A stretch of DNA of 64,000 nt from Paenibacillus cookii (GCF_018333375.1 NZ_BORW01000014.1:58649-122648), one strand, 5' to 3'. Positions 17,743 to 27,108 are shown, counted from the stretch's first letter. Program-made: numbers and translations. The notes: generated from the letters alone by a model not told the origin.

Positions 17743-20700
17743 TTAATGCGGAACCTGGGAGCTGAAGTCGTCCCGGCTCGATTTGTCCGCATGGTAAAAG
17801 AGAATATCGCCGTCTTTCAGCGCAAAGCGATGGCCGTAAGCATCCTGGATGCTCCGGTTATAACCTTCAAGCTGCCACTGGTTCATCAGCGGGGCATGAA
17901 TGTATTGCAGATGGGGATTTTTCAAGTTCCCCTGCTGGATCGATTCGATGTTGAAATTCACGATGATATACCCGTTTTTGAGAAAAATAGGAGACTTGCT
18001 GTCCAGCCCGCCGTGCGTGCGCCCGTATTCGGCCACGTTCAATCCCGCTTCCACCACGAACAGTTCGGCCGGCAGGGAGTACTCCCCATACCATTTTTGC
18101 ACGGAAACATGGGCGCGGTCCGGATCGACGGACGCCGGGATGCTTCCTTGCAGCCTGAGGAACGTCCGGAGCTGTTCAGGCAAAATGAGCAGGCTGTAGC
18201 TGCCGACGGGCGTTTTTTGCTTCGTAAAGGACTGGATATAGGTTTGGATATATTCGTTTTTGCCCATGCTGCCGGCTTGTCCGTAATGCCCGTATTTGTA
18301 GCCGGCGGTATCGCGGAGCTCCGTGGCCGGTACGTTCCGCAGGCGGTCGTTCAGGATGACGTAGCGCTTGACCTGGTCCTGCGCCGAGCCGATTTTGACG
18401 AAGTTGTTTTTGCTGGTGTTGTAATAAAGGTCTACCGGAATGCGGGTGTCGCCTTTGGCGTTGACGGCTTTGCCGTCCTTCCGGACGAAATAAAAGCTGG
18501 GCGTGATCCGGATGCCGTCGAGCGGCCCGAACATGTTGCCTTTCGTTTTGAAATCGAATTTGAAATGGTAGCCGGTTTTGACCGATACGTTTTTGTAACC
18601 TTGCAGCGGATGGCTTCCCGGCCTTATCGGCAGCGTATACACCGCTTTATTGCCGCGCGGCTCCCCGTCGATCAGGTTTTGGCCGACCCAGTAGGACACC
18701 CCGGTTGGATTCGCGCTGCCGGATTGGGTGCGGAACACCTTTTCCCAGTTATAATCGGCGATATCGGTCACATGGAAATCATACAGCCTGCCGATCACGT
18801 CCACCGGGATGACGTCCGTGGCCGCATGATGGGCCAAATTCAGGTTGGCGTGCGATTCGGCGGTATAGTCCGGAGGAGCGTTTTCCGCGATGGTGCGAAA
18901 CTGGATGTCGTAAAAGCCTTCGTCCACCCACACCGGCAAAAAAAACGTCTCCGCCGTTTGCATGACCGGAATCGAAACCCAGGTGTTTTTCGGAATAAAC
19001 CGGCTTTGATCGGCGGTATACACATCAAACGGAAACTTGACCTGCTTGTCCCGGATGTATTTGGCGTAGTCCCGGTTGCCGTATCCCGGAATGTTGCGGT
19101 GCTGCCCGCCGGTCGGCATGTAAATCGTAAACGGCCGGTCCAAAATGGTCGCGTTGCGGCCGGCGGCCGGATTCGTTTTTTGGTTATGCGCCCGATCATC
19201 CGTCGTGGAAGCGTAAATGACGACCGGCGTATGCACCGTCACCGGGTTGATGCCTAAGATCGGGAAGGAGCGGTTCGAACCCCCGTTGATGCTGCCGTCC
19301 ATCAGGTTGTAAAAGATTTCGCCCGTGCTGGGCTGGCTGTTTTTGTTCGTTTTCGTTTTGCTGATCACATGTCCCGGACTGTACAAAACGTTGTCGTTAA
19401 TCATCGTCGGCTCCGGAATCCGGCTAGGTGTCGGACCGTTTTCCTGGGTGCGCGCGCCGCTCATGATCGTCTGGCCTTTGAACACCAATGAATCGTTCCG
19501 GACCTCTACCTTCTTCACCGCCTGCTCCGCCATGCCTTGAAAAGCACCCTGCTCGTTCGGCACGCTAGGTTTCGTTTTGCCTCCCGACTTCGTTTCCGAG
19601 GGAGCGGTCAGCGTCCCGGGCGGGTCCGGCGGGAAGTAGTTCCCGTCCCGGGTTGCAGCATATTCCGGCGGATGATAGCCGGCCGGCTGAATGGTCACCG
19701 TATCCCAGGCATAGTTGGTCAGCGTGGCCCGATCGATATCATAAACTTCGAGATTGTCGATTTTCCAAAAAGAATACGGGCGCTGAATCGTGTAGGTGTA
19801 CTCCCTGTCTTCGGTTTCGCGCTGCGGGTCGGGTTCTTCATGGGTGCCTTTCCCGTCGGGGTTCGGCACTGTTTTGCCCGGGTCCCATTCCAGGATGTAC
19901 GTTTTTTTCACCTTGACCTCAAACGTGCAGACGCCTTTCATCTGGGTGAAGGCATTTTGGTATAAATACTCCTTCGCTTTCACGTTCCCGTACAAGCTCT
20001 CGGAGGTCGGAATCCCCTGCAGCACGTCGAACTTCTCGCTACCCCTGCTGTCGGCTTTAATGACCGCGGACACGTTCGGGTCCATCGTTTTCCCGTTCAC
20101 CGTCTGGGCGGGAGCAGGAGTCGTGCAGGTTGGTCCCGGCGGCGGCGGTTCGCAGGTTTGGCCGGGAGGGCAGCCGTTGTCGGTTCCGTCCTTCTTTTTG
20201 TAATACATAAACAGCGTGTACTTTTCAAAGGAGCCGTCGTAAGTAAAGGAATACGGATTCCCCGGCGTGATATTGCCGCCTGGCGAAGCGTCAGTCGTTG
20301 ATTTTTTAAATCCAACGTATTCGTAATCCGGATGCGTTGGCGGCGTGAAGGAATAATCCTTCCCTACGACCATCTCTTCATTGATCCGCGGCGTAAAAAC
20401 GTTTAGCGGCTTCGCGTCGGTCGTGAAGTATTTAACGTTGAGTTGGGAGGCGAGTTCGATTTTGAAGAGCATGGGGACAAAAATCCGGTATGCTTCAACT
20501 TCGGGAGCACAGGTTGGGCACTGTTCGCTTTTGACGTCTTTGGGTTTTGCAGCATTAAGGAGTATATTAACTGTGATTGGGATAGTTGTCGTGTCTGTTC
20601 CCACTCCTTGTTTGCTGAATGGTTTAATATCTGCATCTGTAGTACCTGTGCTTATTGCACTTTGGTATTCTGTATATGAATCTGATCTAGAGTCTTCAAA

Positions 20701-21039
20701 ATAAACTGCCGGATCACCAGGATATCTATAAATCCGAGCCTCAACGTTTTTTATCTTCCGATTAGGGAATTGAAATTTATATGTGAAGGTCGCCTCACCA
20801 TGCATTCCTTTATTCGGTTGTCGCCCCCCATCTGTCCAAGTCCCATCTGTTCTTTTCCACATTTCGTAATACATCATGCCAACGAAATACCGATAATTAC
20901 TTTCCTTATGGTATCCTAGTGGAGTAATTTCGGTCGCTGCATATGCTTCATTTACTTGAAAAGGAACAAGAGGGATCTGGAGAAAAAGAAGTAACCCAGC
21001 CAAATACATTGTAAAGAAACGCTTCAGTCTTCGTACCAT
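17743..21039 (-). CDS. Large secreted protein, possibly DUF5704-type
   Basis: 1098 residues with a cleavable signal peptide (basic MVRRLKR, hydrophobic core, AYAA cleavage near residue 35) and no transmembrane anchor or sortase motif. The mature part looks beta-rich. It carries a Cys-containing proline linker (around residues 290-310), a short CPTC motif, and conserved-looking Tyr/Trp segments such as YYEMWKRTDGTW and FDFKTKGNMFGPLDGIRI. It resembles the large DUF5704 proteins of Paenibacillus, but that assignment is from memory. The first part of the gene (above about 20.4 kb) is AT-richer than the rest. It starts five bases after the copper-amine-oxidase-N-like gene, so the two are probably cotranscribed. 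Confidence 0.75.
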   Translation of the reverse strand: MVRRLKRFFTMYLAGLLLFLQIPLVPFQVNEAYAATEITPLGYHKESNYRYFVGMMYYEMWKRTDGTWTDGGRQPNKGMHGEATFTYKFQFPNRKIKNVEARIYRYPGDPAVYFEDSRSDSYTEYQSAISTGTTDADIKPFSKQGVGTDTTTIPITVNILLNAAKPKDVKSEQCPTCAPEVEAYRIFVPMLFKIELASQLNVKYFTTDAKPLNVFTPRINEEMVVGKDYSFTPPTHPDYEYVGFKKSTTDASPGGNITPGNPYSFTYDGSFEKYTLFMYYKKKDGTDNGCPPGQTCEPPPPGPTCTTPAPAQTVNGKTMDPNVSAVIKADSRGSEKFDVLQGIPTSESLYGNVKAKEYLYQNAFTQMKGVCTFEVKVKKTYILEWDPGKTVPNPDGKGTHEEPDPQRETEDREYTYTIQRPYSFWKIDNLEVYDIDRATLTNYAWDTVTIQPAGYHPPEYAATRDGNYFPPDPPGTLTAPSETKSGGKTKPSVPNEQGAFQGMAEQAVKKVEVRNDSLVFKGQTIMSGARTQENGPTPSRIPEPTMINDNVLYSPGHVISKTKTNKNSQPSTGEIFYNLMDGSINGGSNRSFPILGINPVTVHTPVVIYASTTDDRAHNQKTNPAAGRNATILDRPFTIYMPTGGQHRNIPGYGNRDYAKYIRDKQVKFPFDVYTADQSRFIPKNTWVSIPVMQTAETFFLPVWVDEGFYDIQFRTIAENAPPDYTAESHANLNLAHHAATDVIPVDVIGRLYDFHVTDIADYNWEKVFRTQSGSANPTGVSYWVGQNLIDGEPRGNKAVYTLPIRPGSHPLQGYKNVSVKTGYHFKFDFKTKGNMFGPLDGIRITPSFYFVRKDGKAVNAKGDTRIPVDLYYNTSKNNFVKIGSAQDQVKRYVILNDRLRNVPATELRDTAGYKYGHYGQAGSMGKNEYIQTYIQSFTKQKTPVGSYSLLILPEQLRTFLRLQGSIPASVDPDRAHVSVQKWYGEYSLPAELFVVEAGLNVAEYGRTHGGLDSKSPIFLKNGYIIVNFNIESIQQGNLKNPHLQYIHAPLMNQWQLEGYNRSIQDAYGHRFALKDGDILFYHADKSSRDDFSSQVPH

Positions 21040-21044
21040 GGATT

Positions 21045-21992
21045 TTAATTACCTCTCCATGGGTTAATCATCAATGGAATATAATCTGGAGCGCCATAAC
21101 TAAAGCCTATATATTCAATATCCTTTATACTCAGTTGCTTATCATCTACAATGCCATCAAGGGTTTTGTCAGAACGAGACCATATTTTGTAAAAACAGTA
21201 TTTGGTACCATCCCCGTTATTGATGGTTAGAGAATCAATTGGATTCCTGTAACGTATATCTTTCTTTTTCGTTAGATAAAATATATCACCCGCTCCAGAT
21301 TTGGTTTTTGCCCTAATTTTAAGATACTGCAGCTTTGTATTTGGATCAGTGTAGAGTTCAACGCTGTATATATCTCGAACAAATGTGGTTGGAAGGTTAT
21401 TTATCTTAAAAATTAATGCTTTATTATACGGTTGACCTTCCGAATTTTTCAGAAGAAACTGATTTTTCTCAAACCACTTCCTATACGGCTCTATACTCAC
21501 CGGCTTCAACCCTAACTCCTCCAGCGTCGGGGCCTTCTTCTCCCCAATCCACACCCATCTTCCGATCTTGTCCCACTCCACCGGCTGCCCCAGTCCCTCG
21601 CTCACCAGCCGCAGCGGAACGAACGTCCGGTTTTGCTTCAGCTCGATTTTGGTGCCGTAGGATTTATCCTGTCCGTCCACTTTGGCCACCTTTTGCCCGA
21701 CCGTCATCCGGACGTTATGTTTTTCGTTATTCACCGACACGGTCATTTGGCCGTTCACCTTTTGCCAGCCTACCTCGGCTCCCAAAGCTTCGGACACGAA
21801 GCGGATCGGGACCATGACGCTCCCCTGCGCATCCTGATACGGTTTCGCATCCGGAAATTGAATTTTTTTGGCGTTTAACAACACTTCGATATTCCCCGTC
21901 GAGGAAGCCGCTGCGGCCGTATTGCCGCCCATGAACCAACCGGCACCTAACAACAAAGCTCCTGCCAAACATAATGGCGCGATTTTTTTCAT
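21045..21992 (-). CDS. Secreted protein with copper amine oxidase N-terminal-like domain
   Basis: 315 residues; signal peptide with AAA-A cleavage around residue 29. Residues 35-155 hold two repeats of the copper amine oxidase N-terminal fold (VPIRFVSEALGAEVGW and VPLRLVSEGLGQPVEW), a surface-binding module common in Gram-positive secreted proteins and not itself an oxidase. The remaining 160 residues (from about KPVSIEPYRKWFEKNQ) match nothing I know, are Lys/Tyr-rich and are encoded by AT-rich DNA unlike the N-terminal half. AGGGAGTG precedes the ATG. Upstream partner of the large secreted protein. Confidence 0.8.
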   Translation of the reverse strand: MKKIAPLCLAGALLLGAGWFMGGNTAAAASSTGNIEVLLNAKKIQFPDAKPYQDAQGSVMVPIRFVSEALGAEVGWQKVNGQMTVSVNNEKHNVRMTVGQKVAKVDGQDKSYGTKIELKQNRTFVPLRLVSEGLGQPVEWDKIGRWVWIGEKKAPTLEELGLKPVSIEPYRKWFEKNQFLLKNSEGQPYNKALIFKINNLPTTFVRDIYSVELYTDPNTKLQYLKIRAKTKSGAGDIFYLTKKKDIRYRNPIDSLTINNGDGTKYCFYKIWSRSDKTLDGIVDDKQLSIKDIEYIGFSYGAPDYIPLMINPWRGN

Positions 21993-22159
21993 CCATTACA
22001 CTCCCTATCAATCACATTTTTCACTTGTCCAACAACCGTCTCCGTCATCAATCTACCTTGATCTTCTCTTATCCTACGGGACTGCTTGCCCACGTGAATG
22101 ATCTGGAGCACACCCCCTCAAAAGCTATGTAATTGGTCATGCTAGACATGCAACGATCC

Positions 22160-22188
22160 GTCCTAAATCATAGGACAATTGCATTATA
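22160..22188 (-). promoter_or_regulatory. Putative promoter with operator-like inverted repeat
   Basis: TATAAT (22183-22188, minus strand) lies just ahead of the perfect inverted repeat GTCCTA-aatca-TAGGAC (22160-22176), which would sit at the transcription start. It points to the secreted-protein pair. The rest of 21993-22384 is AT-rich with no gene; no clear promoter for yhbH was found in it. Confidence 0.35.
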
Positions 22189-22384
22189 CTACAAGATTTT
22201 TGAAATATTTGTCATAAAGAGTCGAAAAGTTCGGGAATTATCCTGAATACGGATTTTTTTGCAATGGCTTGAACTTGCGAATTTGCTTTTGTCCGTATCA
22301 CATATCATCCCCGCGCGTGAATATACTTGATTAATAATGGCTTATTCGTTTAACCGAGTACGCGCATATGGGAGGTGCTGAACA

Positions 22385-23542
22385 ATGCCATCTGACGATC
22401 ATTCGCTGTTTGTCGTATCCAAGGAGGACTGGTCGCTGCACCGCAAAGGATACCAGGATCAAGTCCGGCATCAGGAAAAAGTGAAGGAAATGATTAAACA
22501 GAACCTGCCCGATCTCATTACGGAAGAAAGCATTATCATGTCGGACGGTAAACAGATTATCAAGGTGCCCATCCGGAGTCTGGACGAATACCGTTTTATT
22601 TATAACTTCCAAAAGCAGAAGCATGTCGGCCAAGGAGACGGAGACAGCCAGGTAGGGGATGTGCTGGGACGGGATCCGGCGCAAAAGCCCGGACAGGGCG
22701 AAAAAGCCGGAGACCAGCCGGGATACGATATCGTGGAAGCCGAGGTCAGCATGGAAGACCTGGAAAATATGCTGTTCGAGGAAATGGAACTCCCGTTCAT
22801 GAAACCGAAGGAGCAGCAGGACGTGGAGACCGAATCGATCACCTTCAACGACATCCGCAAAAAAGGCATGCAGTCCAACATCGACAAAAAGCGGACCATT
22901 CTCGAAAATTTGCGCCGCAACGCCACGTCCGGCACGCCGGGCATCCACCACATCAGTCCGGACGACCTGCGGTACAAAACATGGGAGGATGTCGTGGTGC
23001 CCCACTCCAGCGCCGTCATCATCGCCATGATGGACACGTCGGGCAGCATGGGTTCGTTCGAAAAATATTGCGCGCGCAGCTTCTTTTTCTGGATGACCCG
23101 TTTTTTGCGGCGGCAGTACGAAAAGGTGGACATCGTGTTTGTGGCGCATCATACGGAAGCGAAGGAAGTTACCGAGGAGGATTTTTTCACGAGGGGGGAA
23201 AGCGGCGGCACCATTTGCTCGTCCGCGTACCAAAAAGCGCTTGAAATCATCGACCGGCGTTACCCGCCGTCCAAGTACAACATTTATCCGTTCCATTTTT
23301 CCGACGGCGACAACCTGACCTCGGACAACGAACGCTGCGTGCGCTTGATCGGGGAGCTGCTCAAAGTCAGCAACATGTTCGGTTACGGCGAAGTCAACCA
23401 ATACAATCGCAGCAGCACGCTGATGTCGGCATACCGCAATATTAAACTGGATCAGTTCATGTATTATGTCATCAAAGAAAAAGGCGAGGTGTACCAGGCG
23501 CTGCGGACGTTTTTCCGCAAACAGGAGGCCGCGCTGAACTGA
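22385..23542 (+). CDS. yhbH: YhbH/DUF444 sporulation protein
   Basis: 385-residue cytosolic protein of the YhbH/YeaH family, related to von Willebrand A domains. The MIDAS-like motif DTSGSMG is at residues 217-223, a Gly/Asp-rich hydrophilic linker at about 80-115, and HFSDGDN in the C-terminal third. In B. subtilis yhbH is a sporulation gene, and in other bacteria the family is encoded with the PrkA kinase and SpoVR, both present here 6-12 kb away. GGGAGGTG precedes the ATG. Its 3' terminator has been split by the IS element that follows. Confidence 0.93.
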   Translation: MPSDDHSLFVVSKEDWSLHRKGYQDQVRHQEKVKEMIKQNLPDLITEESIIMSDGKQIIKVPIRSLDEYRFIYNFQKQKHVGQGDGDSQVGDVLGRDPAQKPGQGEKAGDQPGYDIVEAEVSMEDLENMLFEEMELPFMKPKEQQDVETESITFNDIRKKGMQSNIDKKRTILENLRRNATSGTPGIHHISPDDLRYKTWEDVVVPHSSAVIIAMMDTSGSMGSFEKYCARSFFFWMTRFLRRQYEKVDIVFVAHHTEAKEVTEEDFFTRGESGGTICSSAYQKALEIIDRRYPPSKYNIYPFHFSDGDNLTSDNERCVRLIGELLKVSNMFGYGEVNQYNRSSTLMSAYRNIKLDQFMYYVIKEKGEVYQALRTFFRKQEAALN

Positions 23543-23566
23543 AGGTTAAGACGACGGATGGATCAT

Positions 23567-23593
23567 AAAAAGACGCTGCCGGCATGCAGTCAT
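23567..23593 (+). terminator. Left arm of an IS-split bidirectional terminator
   Basis: AAAAAGACG..TGCC..TGCA is complementary to 24876-24903 beyond the IS (TGCA..GGCA..CGTCTTTTT). Joined without the IS the two arms give a normal hairpin with a short loop ending in the target CAT. It would have served yhbH (+) and the NADAR gene (-). Confidence 0.75.
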
Positions 23594-23678
23594 TGGTATC
23601 ATCCCCTCATGGTAGACAGTGAAAAAAGAGATCATGTTACAATGAACTCAAACACTGGAAACCGGAGGGGATTTTTGT

Positions 23679-24017
23679 ATGCCAGCGAAGAAAGGGCAAA
23701 CCTTTAATCGATATAGTGAAGAAACAAAGAAAGAAGCCGTCCGTCTGCGAGTCGAAGAAGGCTGGACGTACAGTCAAATCATGGAGAAATTCGGAATCAA
23801 GAGTGAGACCCAAATCATCACTTGGGTTCGTAAAAGCCAAAACGGAGAGAGCTTTAAGGATTACCGAGGACGTTGGACGAAGAAGCATTTTAGTAGCGCA
23901 GAAGAAGAAAATGCGTATTTGAAAGCGCAGGTAGAATATCTAAAAAAGCTCAATCCGAATTTGCACGGGGAGGGAAGTTGGATTTCGAAGCCCGGTGCCA
24001 GTCCATTCGAGAAGTAA
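23679..24017 (+). CDS. IS3-family transposase OrfA
   Basis: 112 residues. The N-terminal helix-turn-helix (EETKKEAVRLRVEEGWTYSQ.. and SETQIITWVRKS) recognises the IS ends, and a leucine-zipper-like stretch (AEEENAYLKAQVEYLKKL) near the C-terminus mediates dimerisation. GGAGGGG lies upstream of the ATG. The A AAA AAG heptamer near the end of the zipper should direct some ribosomes into the orfB frame to give the OrfAB transposase. Confidence 0.9.
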   Translation: MPAKKGQTFNRYSEETKKEAVRLRVEEGWTYSQIMEKFGIKSETQIITWVRKSQNGESFKDYRGRWTKKHFSSAEEENAYLKAQVEYLKKLNPNLHGEGSWISKPGASPFEK

Positions 24018-24829
24018 GCAAGTGGGCTCCCGTGACTTGGCTGTGCAGAATCGCTGAAATTTCACGTGCAGGCTACTACAAATGGAAGAAGAATATTGTC
24101 CTCAGAGTGAAACGGGCAGATCAAGATGCAGATCTAAAGGCACATATCCTGAGCATTCATCGACTTCGTCCGTATTTCGGCTACAAACGGATGCGCACGG
24201 CTCTAGCTAAAGAAGGGTTTGTGGTGAATCACAAGAAAGTTCGACGCTTGATGAGAGAACTTCATATTCGTTCCGTGATTCGCAAAAAACGTCCATTTGC
24301 TGGCCGAAAACCGTCCGTGCTGTTTCGTAATGTCTTAAATCGGGATTTCACGTCCGGGGCTGCTCAGAAGAAGCTCGTGACTGATATTACCTATGTCCGG
24401 ATCGGACATGAGTTTGCCTACCTCTCGGTTGTCATGGATTTGTACAACAACGAAATTGTGTCCTGGGAACTCTCCGAGCGCAATGATTTAAAACTGGTCA
24501 CGGATACCGTGAAGAGACTCCAGTGTGGACCTGCCTTACTCCATTCAGACCAAGGTTTTCAATACACGACACAAAGCTATGCCAGACTGCTGGAAGAGAA
24601 AGGACTCACAGGGAGCCATTCCCGACGTGGGAACTGCTTTGACAACGCTTGTGTCGAGTCGTTCTTTTCTCATCTTAAAACCGAAAAGTTGTATCTGGAG
24701 AAGCCTCAAAATTTAGAGGAAGCAAGGGTCCAAATTACGGAGTACATTTCGTTTTACAACAAGGAACGTTTCCAAAACAAACTCGGCGACCTCTCCCCGA
24801 TTGAATTTCGGGAAAAAGTCGCCGCTTAA
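23978..24829 (+). CDS. IS3-family transposase OrfB (DDE integrase domain)
   Basis: 283 residues from an internal TTG; the functional product is probably the OrfAB fusion made by -1 frameshifting at 23942-23948. The DDE motif is complete: Asp in LVTDITYV, Asp in LLHSDQGFQY, and Glu 35 residues later in DNACVESFFSHLKTE. The HTH_21-type region (HRLRPYFGYKRMRTAL) precedes the catalytic core. A GGGGAGGG run just before the TTG could also allow separate initiation of OrfB. Confidence 0.9.
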   Translation: MDFEARCQSIREVSKWAPVTWLCRIAEISRAGYYKWKKNIVLRVKRADQDADLKAHILSIHRLRPYFGYKRMRTALAKEGFVVNHKKVRRLMRELHIRSVIRKKRPFAGRKPSVLFRNVLNRDFTSGAAQKKLVTDITYVRIGHEFAYLSVVMDLYNNEIVSWELSERNDLKLVTDTVKRLQCGPALLHSDQGFQYTTQSYARLLEEKGLTGSHSRRGNCFDNACVESFFSHLKTEKLYLEKPQNLEEARVQITEYISFYNKERFQNKLGDLSPIEFREKVAA

Positions 24830-24875
24830 TGAAAATTTCTCTTTTTTTATTGTCTACTTGACGGGGCTATGACCA

Positions 24876-24903
24876 CATTGCAGCCGGGCAACGTCTTTTT
24901 TTT
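24876..24903 (-). terminator. Right arm of the IS-split terminator
   Basis: Complement of the arm at 23567-23593, now 1.28 kb away. It begins with the second copy of the CAT target duplication. Without the left arm the NADAR gene has lost its intrinsic terminator. Confidence 0.7.
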
Positions 24904-24915
24904 GTTTACGATTAA

Positions 24916-25497
24916 CTATGATAGAATTGCCCCGTGTCCCTTTCCGTCGGCATCGGCCCGCAACCGGTCCCGGACCTCCATCAGAGCAAATCCGAGCAGG
25001 TTGTTTCCTTGCCACAGCAGCGGATTTTCGATCCGCTCGTCATCGGCTGCAAGCCCCACTCCCCAGATGCGGTCGACGGGACTGGCTTCAACGAGCACCC
25101 GCGTTCCGGTACCAAGCAAAAACCGCCCCAATTCCTCGTTTTGTGAAAATTTCGCCAGGTTGCCGCGTACGACGATGCGGTAGCCTTCCTCATCCCATAC
25201 TTTCGGATCAAAACCTCTCACCTTCCGGCCCAAGTCTTTTGCCTGTTTCGGGTGTTTTGCCGCCAAAATATGCTCCAGCATCTCTTCGTCCCCAAAAAGC
25301 CTCGCCTTCCCGGCCATCATATAATGTTCGGCGCTGGTGTACGTGACGCCGTCCTCGGTGAATCTGCAGGGCCACCACTGGCTGAAACAGCTTTTGGTGA
25401 TGCTGCGGTCCGCTGCGGGCTGATGACCCCAGAAAAAAACGTATTTCAGCTTACGGCCTTTTTGGAACTGCTGTCTGATTTCTTGAATGGAATACAT
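24916..25497 (-). CDS. NADAR family protein (YbiA/RibX-like)
   Basis: 193-residue cytosolic protein of the NADAR superfamily, members of which cleave N-glycosidic bonds in riboflavin intermediates or remove ADP-ribose. Family marks include FFWGHQP, SQWWPCRFTEDGVTYTSAEH, MMAGKARLFGD and GRKVRGFDPKVWDEEGYRI, plus WGVGLAADD near the end. AGGAGGT sits six bases before the ATG. An 18-residue upstream extension is rejected. Neighbour of the DUF1992 gene on the same strand; transcription now runs toward the IS. Confidence 0.88.
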   Translation of the reverse strand: MYSIQEIRQQFQKGRKLKYVFFWGHQPAADRSITKSCFSQWWPCRFTEDGVTYTSAEHYMMAGKARLFGDEEMLEHILAAKHPKQAKDLGRKVRGFDPKVWDEEGYRIVVRGNLAKFSQNEELGRFLLGTGTRVLVEASPVDRIWGVGLAADDERIENPLLWQGNNLLGFALMEVRDRLRADADGKGHGAILS

Positions 25498-25532
25498 GTT
25501 ACCTCCTAGATCGTTCAGCCGTGGACGCCGGG

Positions 25533-25961
25533 TTAAACCCATTTCTCGCAAGCCGATTCAACGTTTGCGGCCGATACGAGCCCTTTTTGCAAAAGGGAAT
25601 TCGGGACCAGCCGGTTGTATTTCCGGATCTTCTGATTGATGGCTTCAAGCTCGGCTTCCATCTCCGCCACCGGCGGCTTCCGGTCTGCGACCCGCTTCAA
25701 ATCCGCGGCGATTTCCTTCCGGAGCTCGATCCAGGGCGGCTGAACATTGGCGTTCTTCAGGATGGACGTCAGCACGTCCCCTTCTTCGATTTTGATCGGC
25801 TTTCCTTTGCCGGGCAAATCGTTGAACCCGCCGTTTTTGGCGAATTCGTCGACGGCCGATTCGATCATGCCTTCCCGCGCGGACAAATGTTCATGCCTTT
25901 CTTCGGTCGTGTGCTGCTGAACTTCCCCTGCCGCTTTCGTTTTACGGTCATTCCAGTCCAA
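25533..25961 (-). CDS. DUF1992 (DnaJ-homologue C28-like) protein
   Basis: About 142 residues. The conserved DUF1992 block is clear: MIESAVDEFAKNGGFNDLPGKGKPI, then VLTSILKNANVQPPWIELRKEI and INQKIRKYNRLVP. Function unknown; the domain also occurs in eukaryotic DNAJC28 without a J domain here. The start is taken as TTG because GAGGTGG lies six bases upstream; an ATG five codons earlier (25976) overlaps that SD and is the alternative. The C-terminus ends CEKWV. It precedes the NADAR gene by 35 bases and may form an operon with it. Confidence 0.8.
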   Translation of the reverse strand: MDWNDRKTKAAGEVQQHTTEERHEHLSAREGMIESAVDEFAKNGGFNDLPGKGKPIKIEEGDVLTSILKNANVQPPWIELRKEIAADLKRVADRKPPVAEMEAELEAINQKIRKYNRLVPNSLLQKGLVSAANVESACEKWV

Positions 25962-26204
25962 GACGCGCCACCTCATTTCAAGAAATGGATGAACCTCAAA
26001 AAAATAAAAATGAAGCATTTTCAATTTTATTGTAGCACGGGGCGTACGGCAGGCAGCCAAACCATATTTGAAAATTTTCCAAATTCTAAAAAGCCGGAGA
26101 ACGGGATTCGAAAAAAATTCCGATCCAAATCCAGCGTCTTTATAAATTCTTGATAATCGTCTTCTACAATGGGTCCAACACATCCAGAAAGGAACGAATT
26201 TCCT

Positions 26205-27043
26205 ATGAACAAATCATTTGCTTTCTCCGGTGCGGCCTTTAGCATCCTCGTGCTGTTACTGACGCTGCTTGCCAATTTATCGAAAATAACGGCCTTGGTT
26301 GCCATCAGCCAGCTCGCGCCCCTGATTACCGTCATGTTGCTGCTCATCGTCCTGCCCGGACGAAAGGAAGCCTTGAAGCTGCTCGGCATCGCCAAAATCG
26401 GCGGGCTGAAATGGTACGCGGCTGCACTGCTGTCGATCGTTCCGATTACCGTCGGTTTTCTCGGCGCTTGGGCATTCGGCATCGTGGACCTGCCTTCCGC
26501 CGAATTTCTCGCCAAAGGCGCGGCCCATTTTACCGTTCCCCAATAGTAGGGTATATCACGCGGAACTCCTGGGCGCCGATCATGCTGATCATGATGTTCA
26601 TTTTTTCCTTCGGGGAGGAAATCGGCTGGCGCGGGTATTTGCAGCCCCGACTGACCAAAGCATTCGGCATCAAAAAATCGATCCTGATCACCGCAGCCGT
26701 GTGGACCTGCTTCCATTATCCTTTTTATCTGAACGGCTATAACGAGGACGGGAACGTCTGGATCAATATTTTGCTGTTTTCGGTCATGATTTTTCCTTTG
26801 TCGGTTTTCATGGGCTGGGTTCGCTGGCGGAGCCAAAGCGTATGGCCGGCCGTCGTCATTCACATGATCATCAATTTGTCGCGCAGCTGGCTGGAGCAGT
26901 TGTTTTTCGTAAAATCCGCGGGCTGGTCCTATGTCGCCGGAGAAAGCGGGATCGTGACCATCGTGGTTTGGGCCGTCGCTGCCCTGTTGATTTGGAAGAA
27001 GCTGCTTATAGAAGCCAAGCCGAACCCAGGCTCGCATGATTAA
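26205..27043 (+). pseudogene. CPBP-family membrane metalloprotease, frameshifted
   Basis: The first frame gives 113 residues with three hydrophobic helices and stops at a TAG at 26544-26546. The second frame carries the rest: FGEEIGWRGYLQPRL (the EExxxR motif), CFHYPFY and VVIHMIINLSR, i.e. all CPBP (Abi) protease motifs. The frames meet at the CCCC run near 26536-26540; adding one C restores a continuous 280-residue protein reading ..FTVPPIVGYITRNSW... So this is a one-base deletion, a natural mutation or a sequencing error. The ATG has AAAGGA 11 bases upstream. Confidence 0.82.
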
Positions 27044-27072
27044 ATCGCACATCCGCTGCATACAATGTACTG
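27039..27072. repeat. 34-bp direct repeat, copy 1
   Basis: Begins ATTAAATCGCAC and ends CAATGTACTG, identical to 27984-28017, with weaker similarity continuing about 20 bases (..AGAACCG). It contains the stop codon of the CPBP reading frame. The two copies bracket the Uma2 gene. Confidence 0.9.
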
Positions 27073-27108
27073 ATTTTTCAGGCAGAACCGTGCTTCAATT
27101 TTCGGAAC

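Larger units (their letters stand above)
23594..24875 (+). mobile_element. IS3-family insertion sequence (IS150-like), 1282 bp, complete
   Basis: Ends are imperfect 38-base inverted repeats, each starting TGGT and sharing CCCC, GTAGACA and AAAAAAGAGA. Both flanks carry the 3-bp target duplication CAT (23591-23593 and 24876-24878), as expected for the family. Inside are orfA and orfB overlapping with a -1 frameshift window A AAA AAG at 23942-23948. The catalytic DDE residues are intact, so the copy may be active. It inserted into the loop of the terminator shared by yhbH and the NADAR gene. Confidence 0.92.

Noticed and set aside
23607..24862. Shorter IS boundaries at the TGGTAGACA / TGTCTACTT words
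   Set aside because: They leave no matching flank duplication; the ends at 23594 and 24875 give equal-length inverted repeats and a CAT duplication on both sides.
26027..27061. Minus-strand 344-codon frame across the CPBP gene
   Set aside because: It is opposite the CPBP reading frames, which carry all family motifs; the minus product is low-complexity and without an SD.
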